In this document: piece by piece, positions 1-4,711 of the stretch
Layout: every line of letters begins with the position of its first letter
Numbering within the stretch: the stretch's first letter is position 1
DNA from: Solirubrobacterales bacterium
Lineage (GTDB): Bacteria; Actinomycetota; Thermoleophilia; Solirubrobacterales; 70-9
Length of the DNA stretch: 5,924 nt
Reading direction: 5' to 3'
Assembly: GCA_030835185.1 (NCBI GenBank)
Contig: JAUQWL010000199.1
Location: forward strand, 1-5,924
The notes under the pieces: generated by a model
Told to the model about the DNA's origin: nothing
Database searches by the model: none
What the model saw: the letters and a program-made list of their open reading frames with translations, nothing else
Translations under genes and position numbers: made by a program

Positions 1-327
1 TTCGACGTCTACCGGCGCCGCAAGGATCGCGTCGTAAGTACGCTGGAAACGGTGCTTTACGAAGGTGCCGAACATGGCCGGCAGCGCCGAGGAGAAGATC
101 ACCGCGGTGGCGACGATGCCGGTGCCGACGAACTCGACGTACGGGATGCCGTCGACGTCCGCGACCAGAGTCGAACCGAGGCCGAGTCCGAACGCGAGCA
201 GGTAGACAGCCGGCTCGAGCGTGCTGGTGAATACGGTCGACATCCAGAATGTGCTGAAGTTGGCGAGCTCCCGGCCCACGACGGCCCCTATCGCCGTCCA
301 TTCGAGACGTCCGACCCGGCGGTTCAT
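1..327 (-). CDS. ABC-2 type export permease, NodJ-like, N-terminal part only (cut by left edge)
   Basis: Membrane subunit of an ABC exporter, partner of the ATPase encoded just upstream. The first 109 residues are present and the frame is open to base 1, so the C-terminal half or more lies outside the window. After a charged amphipathic start (residues 1-24) there is a first hydrophobic segment (about 30-50, containing EPAVYLLAFGLGLG), a short loop with GIPYVEF, and a second segment (about 66-89). These are followed by FQRTYDAILAAPV (94-106), the conserved cytoplasmic coupling stretch of NodJ/DrrB-type ABC-2 permeases. The ATG at 327 overlaps the ATPase stop codon as ATGA, and GAGGA sits 6 bases upstream, so translational coupling is likely. 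Substrate is unknown; drug, lipid or polysaccharide efflux are all possible. Calling it NodJ-like refers to family resemblance, not to a nodulation role. Confidence 0.87.
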   Translation of the reverse strand, partial: MNRRVGRLEWTAIGAVVGRELANFSTFWMSTVFTSTLEPAVYLLAFGLGLGSTLVADVDGIPYVEFVGTGIVATAVIFSSALPAMFGTFVKHRFQRTYDAILAAPVDVE

Positions 328-1214
328 TCAGCTTCCTCGCCGGTCAGCAAAACGAATACGTCCTCGAGAGAGCTCGCACGGCGCACGGCGCCGTCGGGGA
401 TCTCCCAGCCGGTGGATCTCTCGATTCCGACCACCGCGACCGCCGGGCCGGCGGGGCGGACCGAGAGTCCCGCAGCTTCGGCCGACGACCGGATCCTGGC
501 CAGTGCCTCGGGCGCCGCGTAGACCTCCGCCGTCACTTCGCCGGCATGCTCGGCGATCAGATGGTCGGGTCTGGCGCGGGCGATGATCTTCCCGTCGGCC
601 ATCACGGCTACTTCGTCGGCGAGCCTCTCGGCTTCCTCGATGTAGTGGGTGGACATCAGGATCGTCGTGCCACGGGATCGCAGGGCGTCTATCAGGGTCC
701 AGAGCTCGGTACGGATCTGAGGGTCCAGTCCCACCGTCGGCTCGTCGAGAAGCAGCAGCTTCGGTTCGTGGACCAGACCACGCGCCAGCAGCAGACGCCG
801 CCTCATGCCGCCTGAGAGCTTGTCAACGGCGTGGTCCCGGCGGTCGGTCAGCCTCGCCAAACCGAGCGCCCGGTCGACCGCCGCAGGCACGTCGTCCACC
901 CGGTAGAGCCGGGCGAAGACGATCAGATTCTGTTCGACAGTGACGTCGATGTCGAGGTTGTCCAGCTGGGGAACCACTCCCATCTGGGCCCGCGCCTGTT
1001 TCGAGTCCTCGGGCAGGTCGTAGCCGAGCACCCTGATCGACCCGGAATCGGCGATTGCCTGCCCCGTGAGCATCCTCATCGTCGTCGACTTCCCGGCACC
1101 GTTGGGTCCGAGCAGACCGAGGCAGATTCCCTCCGGAACGTCGAGGTCGAGTCCGTCGACCGCCGTCACCGGTCCGAAAGACTTATGTACGTCGCGGATC
1201 TCGATCGCTTTCAC
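324..1214 (-). CDS. ABC transporter ATP-binding protein, NodI/DrrA-like
   Basis: Cytoplasmic ATPase that powers the ABC-2 exporter whose permease overlaps it by 4 bases; 296 residues, a normal length. Visible motifs in order: Walker A GPNGAGKST (36-44), Q-loop Q83 within GVVPQLDNLD, signature LSGGM (133-137), Walker B LLLLDEP (153-159, with D157 and catalytic E158), D-loop GLDP (162-165) and the switch histidine H190 in STHYIEEAE. The C-terminal extension ends in LEDVFVLLTGEE, typical of the NodI/DrrA branch, and PQLDNLD plus the TVEQNL stretch is characteristic of NodI relatives. The start is GTG: the next in-frame codon triplets upstream run into a TGA at 1227-1229 with no other start between. 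No Shine-Dalgarno is visible, and the GTG lies inside a 17-base dyad (1210-1226). Export substrate cannot be told from the sequence. Confidence 0.94.
   Translation of the reverse strand: MKAIEIRDVHKSFGPVTAVDGLDLDVPEGICLGLLGPNGAGKSTTMRMLTGQAIADSGSIRVLGYDLPEDSKQARAQMGVVPQLDNLDIDVTVEQNLIVFARLYRVDDVPAAVDRALGLARLTDRRDHAVDKLSGGMRRRLLLARGLVHEPKLLLLDEPTVGLDPQIRTELWTLIDALRSRGTTILMSTHYIEEAERLADEVAVMADGKIIARARPDHLIAEHAGEVTAEVYAAPEALARIRSSAEAAGLSVRPAGPAVAVVGIERSTGWEIPDGAVRRASSLEDVFVLLTGEEAE
334..338 (-). promoter_or_regulatory. Shine-Dalgarno site of the ABC permease
   Basis: On the minus strand GAGGA lies 6 bases before the ATG at 327, inside the last codons of the ATPase gene. It supports that ATG as the permease start and independent loading of ribosomes at the overlap. 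Confidence 0.65.
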
Positions 1215-1226
1215 TGCGGCAGTGAA
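1210..1226. repeat. Perfect 7+7 dyad spanning the ATPase start codon
   Basis: On the minus strand this reads TTCACTGCCGCAGTGAA, two perfect 7-base arms around a 3-base centre. The GTG start codon of the ATPase (1214-1212) falls in the second arm. It could act as a protein-binding operator or as an mRNA hairpin covering the start codon. A dyad of this size can also occur by chance in several kilobases, so function is only inferred. Confidence 0.4.
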
Positions 1227-1281
1227 TCAGAACGACAGCGTGGATGCCGGGGCTGTGCCGGTGACTGGTCTTCGACGGGGC

Positions 1282-1298
1282 GACCGCCAGGGCGGGTC
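1282..1298 (-). terminator. Weak hairpin after treT, no U tract
   Basis: Just past the treT stop codon the minus strand can fold a short GC-only stem: GACC pairs with GGTC and GC with GC, with one bulged C and a 4-base loop. No run of U follows. It is a poor candidate terminator, and read-through into the ABC genes 88 bases downstream is equally plausible. Confidence 0.15.
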
Positions 1299-1302
1299 CG
1301 GC

Positions 1303-2739
1303 TCAGCTTCGGTTGGCGTCTGCCGTTGACTGGACGAGTCCGATCAGGCTGACGTATTCGGCGATCCTCGGTGCGGCGAGGAAGTGCTTTGCCACTCTCG
1401 CGCGTGAGGCCTTTCCCATCCGGTTCGCGAGCCCGGGATCGTCCAGCAGCTTCCTCAGGGCGTCACCGAAGGCCTTGAGGTCGGCAGGGTCCTCCACGAG
1501 GATCCCGGTTTCGCCGTCGATGATCTGGTCCTTGATGCCACCGACTGCGCTCGCCACCACCGGTTTCGACTTCCACATCGCCTCCGAGACCGTGAGTCCG
1601 AAGCCTTCGACCAGGCTCTTCTGGACGACGATGTCGGCGCGGCGCTGAATCGCGTTGACCATGGTGCCGTTCTCGTCGAAGTCGTCCATGGCGAGGGCGA
1701 CGATGTGAACCCTGCGGCGCAGGTCTTCGGGAAGGAGCTCCCAGGATTCGGCGATCCGCTGCTGAACTGCGGGACCCTCGGGATCGTCGGCTACGCCTTT
1801 GCTCGACGGGCCGACGAGCGCGAGGTGGGCGTCGGTATCGGCCAGGTAGTCGGCGAAGCACTCGAGCAGACCCTCGTGGTCCTTGAGCACGTCCCAGCGC
1901 GAGATCTGGGCGATCAGTGGCGCGTTTACCGGAAGCGGCTCGACCTGAAGCAGTTCGGCCGCCCGCTTCACCGTGCCGTCTGAGCCATCCGAGCGTACGA
2001 AGTGTGGCGGCTCTGCCGGCGGCTCGCCGCTGAGACCGATGATGCCGAGGATGTCGCGGACGGTCTGATCGTCGAGATCCTGGTTCTTCGGGGAGAAAGC
2101 GTCGATCGCCGGTGCCATCAGATGAGCCCGGTCGGCCGGAAGTTGAGGCCAGAGGTACGCCCCCCTGGAGAAGATGAACCCATCGGCCTTCTCGACGTCG
2201 GGGACGAGAAATTCGATCGCTTCGTTGACGTGTTCGTTGGCTACCTCGAGGCCGATGTGACAGCGCCATATCGTGAACGCCCCGGCTGCCTTCACCGCGG
2301 GAATCAGTCCGGCGGTCTGGGGGTCGTGGAGGAATACGACGTCGCCCGGCTTGAACAGGTCGGTCAGGTGATGGGCGCTGTCTTCGAGGAACCCGTGGTA
2401 TGCGTCGCGTTCGGCCTTACCGAGCGAACCACCGTCGCCGGGATGCCCGTGCAGCTTGTTGTGGATCCGTTTGGTGATGGTGAAGAACTCAGGGCGCTCG
2501 CTCAACACGACCCAGCGGGTGTCTACGCCGGAATCGTTGGCGTAGGGGAGGAAGCTGCGCAGCATCTCGGCCACTCCGCCGCCCTTGGCGGTCGAGTTGA
2601 CATGCCAGACGGTGCGGTGGTCGAAATAGTCGGCCGCGAAGTCGGCGACCTGGCGGATCTTCTCGAAGTCACCGTCCATCACCTTCCGGTAACGCTCCAG
2701 TGGCTGAGGGTCGAGTTGGACGAAGGTCGGTTCGGCCAT
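1303..2739 (-). CDS. treT: Trehalose synthase TreT (GT4 glycosyltransferase)
   Basis: Cytoplasmic retaining glycosyltransferase of the TreT type, which joins glucose from an NDP-glucose donor to free glucose to make trehalose, and can run in reverse. It has 478 residues in two Rossmann-like halves. The N-terminal half carries the TreT hallmarks HVNSTAKGGGVAEML (46-60), FFTITKRIHNKLHG (85-98), HDPQTAG (138-144) and WRCHIG (158-163). The C-terminal half carries the donor-binding EX7E motif in EGFGLTVSE (E378 to E386), followed by KPVVASAVGGIKDQI. These separate it from MalP-type and ordinary GT4 enzymes, although donor preference (ADP-, UDP- or GDP-glucose) cannot be read. The ATG at 2739 is the only ATG or GTG start before an in-frame TGA at 2779-2781; no clear Shine-Dalgarno precedes it. 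Likely role: making a compatible solute or recycling trehalose. It lies 88 bases ahead of the ABC exporter and may be co-transcribed with it. Confidence 0.9.
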   Translation of the reverse strand: MAEPTFVQLDPQPLERYRKVMDGDFEKIRQVADFAADYFDHRTVWHVNSTAKGGGVAEMLRSFLPYANDSGVDTRWVVLSERPEFFTITKRIHNKLHGHPGDGGSLGKAERDAYHGFLEDSAHHLTDLFKPGDVVFLHDPQTAGLIPAVKAAGAFTIWRCHIGLEVANEHVNEAIEFLVPDVEKADGFIFSRGAYLWPQLPADRAHLMAPAIDAFSPKNQDLDDQTVRDILGIIGLSGEPPAEPPHFVRSDGSDGTVKRAAELLQVEPLPVNAPLIAQISRWDVLKDHEGLLECFADYLADTDAHLALVGPSSKGVADDPEGPAVQQRIAESWELLPEDLRRRVHIVALAMDDFDENGTMVNAIQRRADIVVQKSLVEGFGLTVSEAMWKSKPVVASAVGGIKDQIIDGETGILVEDPADLKAFGDALRKLLDDPGLANRMGKASRARVAKHFLAAPRIAEYVSLIGLVQSTADANRS

Positions 2740-2933
2740 CAGCAGGTGACCCGTCCCCGGGCAACGCCGGTCGGCCGGTCAGCAGCGTCGATGTTCAAGT
2801 CTCACTCCCCGGTAGAGGTTGGGCACCGTATGCCGAACCATACCCGCGCGTGGCCGGTCGGGGAAGGTGAGCGCATCCGCTGCGAGGTGAAGCCGGACGT
2901 AGAGCAGGAGTTCCGTCCGCAGTTTCGACGTCA

Positions 2934-2952
2934 CCAGGGGCGTAGCCCCCGG
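2934..2952 (-). repeat. 8-bp hairpin with UAC loop
   Basis: On the minus strand two arms of eight bases pair fully around a 3-base UAC loop, with one G-U pair. The core is GGGGC facing GCCCC. On the plus strand that G-U pair becomes a C-A mismatch, so the fold favours minus-strand RNA. It lies 114 bases past the dehydrogenase stop codon. No U tract follows. Confidence 0.45.
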
Positions 2953-2963
2953 GAAGACGGCAA

Positions 2964-2978
2964 CGCCGGATCTCGGCG
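2964..2978. repeat. 5-bp perfect hairpin
   Basis: CGCCG and CGGCG arms surround a 5-base loop. It begins one base beyond the large hairpin at 2980-3029 and so forms part of a consecutive series of stem-loops. On its own it would be within chance expectation for GC-rich DNA. Confidence 0.35.
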
Positions 2979-2979
2979 C

Positions 2980-3029
2980 CGGCTCCACCGGAATCGTCGA
3001 GGCTGAACTCGAGTTTTCCGGTGAAGCCG
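2980..3029 (-). terminator. Large stem-loop behind the dehydrogenase gene, candidate terminator without U tract
   Basis: Two 14-base arms (2980-2993 and 3016-3029) match as an inverted repeat at 13 positions. The fourteenth is a G-U pair on the minus strand and a C-A mismatch on the plus strand. Beyond a 3x3 internal loop an inner 5-bp stem (TCGAG at 2997-3001 with CTCGA at 3008-3012) closes a 6-base loop. It starts 37 bases past the dehydrogenase stop codon on the transcribed strand. A stem this long is unlikely by chance. No U run follows, so it would be the U-less kind of terminator proposed for actinobacteria, a 3'-end stabiliser, or part of a structured RNA. Confidence 0.45.
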
Positions 3030-3035
3030 ATCGCC

Positions 3036-3066
3036 AGGGTCCGGGTCAACCCGTGATCCGGGCCCT
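3036..3066. repeat. 12-base inverted repeat abutting the dehydrogenase stop codon
   Basis: Arms 3036-3047 and 3055-3066 face each other across a 7-base loop. As plus-strand RNA all 12 positions pair (two of them G-U); as minus-strand RNA two positions are A-C mismatches. The outer arm includes the first base of the dehydrogenase stop codon complement (3066). It may contribute to transcript ending in either direction, but no poly-U follows on either strand. Confidence 0.35.
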
Positions 3067-4436
3067 CACTTGAGGACGCGGATCAGCTTCTTGTTGACGA
3101 ACTCATCGATTCCGTAGCGGCCCAGTTCGCGACCGAAACCGGAACGCTTGACACCGCCGAATGGCAGCTCGGCAGCGTCGGCACCGACTCCGTTGACGTA
3201 AACCATGCCGGTGTCGAGCCCGTCCGCGACCCGCAATGCCTGGTCCGGATCGTCGGTGAAGACGTAGGAGCCGAGTCCGAAGCCGGTGTCGTTGCCGAGT
3301 TCGATCGCCTCCTCTTCGGAGCCGACCTTGAACACCATCGCAACCGGGCCGAAGAACTCCTCACCGTATGCGTCGTTGTCCGGGGTGACGTCGGCGAGCA
3401 CGGCGCTGGGGAAGAAGGTGCCCTTCCGCTCACCGCCGACGACCAGTCGGGCACCTTGAGCGACGGCGCGATCGAGCTGCTCCTGGAGTCGCTCGGCCGC
3501 AGTCGCGGACGAGAGCGGTCCCATCTCGGAGTCGCTCGATGTGGGGTCGGCCGGCTCGACTTCGCTCATGCCGTCGGCGAAGGCGCTGAGGAAATCGTCG
3601 TAGAGATCCTCGTGAACGATGAAGCGTTTCGCGGCATTGCAGGACTGGCCGCTGTTGTCGAGCCGTCCGCCGACCGCCGCTTCCACTGCTTCGTCAAGGT
3701 TCTCGGTGCCGAGCAGGATGAACGGGTCGGAACCGCCGAGCTCGAGCACAACCTTCTTCAGGTTGCGGCCGGCAACCTCGGCAACCGCTGCGCCCGCCCT
3801 CTCCGAGCCGGTAAGGGAGACACCGCGGATCTGCGGGTCGGCGATCAGGTCGGCGATCTGCTCGTTCGAGGCGAAAACCGTCCGGTACGCCCCTTCGGGG
3901 AAGCCGGCATCGTCGAACATCGACTGGATCGCGAGTCCGGATTCCGGGCACTGGCCGGCCGGCTTGAGCAGGATGGTGTTGCCGAGGGCCAGGTTCGGTC
4001 CGGCGAAGCGGGCCACCTGGTAGTACGGGAAGTTCCAGGGCATGATCCCGATCAGCGGACCGACCGGGCTGCGCCTGATGATGCCCGTGCCTTCGCCGTC
4101 GCGCAGGTCGATCGGCTCGTCCTTGAGGAACTCCTCGGCATTTTCGGCGTAGTAGCCGTAGATGTCGGCACAGAAATCGACTTCGCCCAGGGCCTGCTCC
4201 ATCGGCTTGCCCATCTCTCGCACGATGATCCCGGCGAGTTCTTCACGACGGGCAGTGTGGGCGTCGGCAACCTTCTGGACCAACGCTGCGCGCTCGGCGA
4301 CCGATGTCGAAAGCGACCAGTTCTGGAAGGCATCGGTTGCCTTGGCGAGGGCGGCCGACAGCTCCGAGTCGCTGATCTGCGCGTACTCCTTGATCGTTTC
4401 ACCCGTCGACGGGTTGACTACCGCGTACTTGTTCAT
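3066..4436 (-). CDS. gabD1: Aldehyde dehydrogenase, short succinate-semialdehyde dehydrogenase type (GabD1/Sad class)
   Basis: Cytoplasmic NAD(P)+-dependent dehydrogenase oxidising an aldehyde, most likely succinate semialdehyde to succinate (GABA breakdown or a TCA bypass). It has 456 residues, matching the short GabD1 and Sad/YneI class rather than the roughly 480-residue GabD. Motifs in order: NPSTGE near the N-terminus, MPWNFP (132-137, oxyanion N135), cofactor lysine K158 in LLKPAG, LTGSE (208-212), general base E232 in LELGGSDPF, nucleophile C266 in NSGQSCNAAKR, E360 and F362 in EEFFGPV, and the closing PFGGVKRSGFGRELG. G161 replaces the ribose-binding glutamate of strictly NAD-dependent relatives, which would allow NADP+. 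There is no second cysteine two residues after C266, so the disulfide redox switch of some SSADHs is absent. The ATG at 4436 has GGAG 7 bases upstream. Substrate remains inferred; the symbol rests on remembered family resemblance. Confidence 0.9.
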   Translation of the reverse strand: MNKYAVVNPSTGETIKEYAQISDSELSAALAKATDAFQNWSLSTSVAERAALVQKVADAHTARREELAGIIVREMGKPMEQALGEVDFCADIYGYYAENAEEFLKDEPIDLRDGEGTGIIRRSPVGPLIGIMPWNFPYYQVARFAGPNLALGNTILLKPAGQCPESGLAIQSMFDDAGFPEGAYRTVFASNEQIADLIADPQIRGVSLTGSERAGAAVAEVAGRNLKKVVLELGGSDPFILLGTENLDEAVEAAVGGRLDNSGQSCNAAKRFIVHEDLYDDFLSAFADGMSEVEPADPTSSDSEMGPLSSATAAERLQEQLDRAVAQGARLVVGGERKGTFFPSAVLADVTPDNDAYGEEFFGPVAMVFKVGSEEEAIELGNDTGFGLGSYVFTDDPDQALRVADGLDTGMVYVNGVGADAAELPFGGVKRSGFGRELGRYGIDEFVNKKLIRVLK

Positions 4437-4443
4437 ATTTTTT

Positions 4444-4447
4444 CTCC
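4444..4447 (-). promoter_or_regulatory. Shine-Dalgarno site of the dehydrogenase
   Basis: GGAG on the minus strand is followed by an AT-only 7-base spacer (AAAAAAT) and the ATG at 4436. This unusually A-rich patch in a GC-rich region should be free of structure and suggests efficient translation. It fixes the start. Confidence 0.8.
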
Positions 4448-4565
4448 AATCCTCGGAAGTGGCAGGGTTGATCTCCTGAGCGCAGCTTACCCGGAGCGGC
4501 AGAGCCGCACGCCACCCGCCGGCCGGTCTCCGCCCGGCAGTCGACCCGGCCGATTCGATCCGGGG

Positions 4566-4597
4566 CAGACGGTCCCGAATCCCCGCCCCAGACGGTC
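4566..4597. repeat. 9-base direct repeat in the divergent promoter region
   Basis: CAGACGGTC occurs at 4566-4574 and again at 4589-4597, 23 bases apart start to start, close to two helical turns. The placement fits a tandem regulator-binding site serving either or both divergent genes. Two copies only, so this is suggestive. Confidence 0.3.
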
Positions 4598-4711
4598 GGT
4601 AACCTTCTGCCTTGCACCGGGCCGGACGGACGTCACCGAAACTTGCTCTCCGGCTCCGGTTTCACTGCACGAGTTCCAAATCCTCTCCAGGGAGAACACC
4701 TCTTTCGCTGC

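Larger units (their letters stand above)
2740..3065. other. 326-base intergenic region between the dehydrogenase and treT, rich in inverted repeats
   Basis: No convincing gene is seen here. Two short minus-strand frames (3049-2795 from TTG and 2988-2779 from GTG) lack ribosome binding sites and recognisable domains, and both run through the hairpins listed separately. The right half (2934-3066) is packed with stem-loops. The left half has weaker ones: CGGACG/CGTCCG at 2894-2919, GTATG/CATAC at 2828-2843, and a tandem GCCGGTC repeat at 2766-2772 and 2774-2780. The treT promoter should lie in this stretch, but no good -35/-10 pair stands out. TATGGT on the minus strand near 2840 is a weak -10 candidate without a matching -35. 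Confidence 0.6.
4437..4711. promoter_or_regulatory. Divergent intergenic region between dehydrogenase and sulfatase
   Basis: The two flanking genes read away from each other, so this 275-base stretch must hold both promoters. I cannot point to a convincing -35/-10 pair on either strand. It contains the dehydrogenase ribosome binding site, a small GCGGC/GCCGC hairpin (4496-4508) in what would be the dehydrogenase leader, a 9-base direct repeat (4566-4574 and 4589-4597), and AGGGAG at 4689-4694, which is too far (17 bases) from the sulfatase ATG to be an ordinary Shine-Dalgarno site. Frames crossing it are shadows of the neighbouring genes. Confidence 0.6.

Noticed and set aside
2740..2810. Possible tRNA suggested by GTTCAAGTC at 2793-2801
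   Set aside because: The bases flanking the T-loop-like string (CGATG and CTCAC) do not pair, and no acceptor or anticodon stem can be drawn around it.
2002..3006. 334-residue plus-strand frame opposite treT and the gap
   Set aside because: It covers the TreT motifs on the other strand and has no recognisable domain; it is a shadow.
2779..3049. Two overlapping small minus-strand frames (84 residues from TTG at 3049, 69 residues from GTG at 2988) as a small or frameshifted gene
   Set aside because: Neither has a ribosome binding site or a recognisable domain, the starts are TTG and GTG, and the strong inverted repeats run straight through them. GC-rich DNA often leaves such frames open.
4612..4640. 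TTGCAC at 4612-4617 as a -35 box for the sulfatase
   Set aside because: No -10-like hexamer lies 16 to 18 bases downstream; the corresponding bases are ACCGAA.
4689..4694. AGGGAG as the Shine-Dalgarno site of the sulfatase
   Set aside because: It is 17 bases from the ATG at 4712, too far for normal initiation, and no in-frame start lies at a suitable distance.
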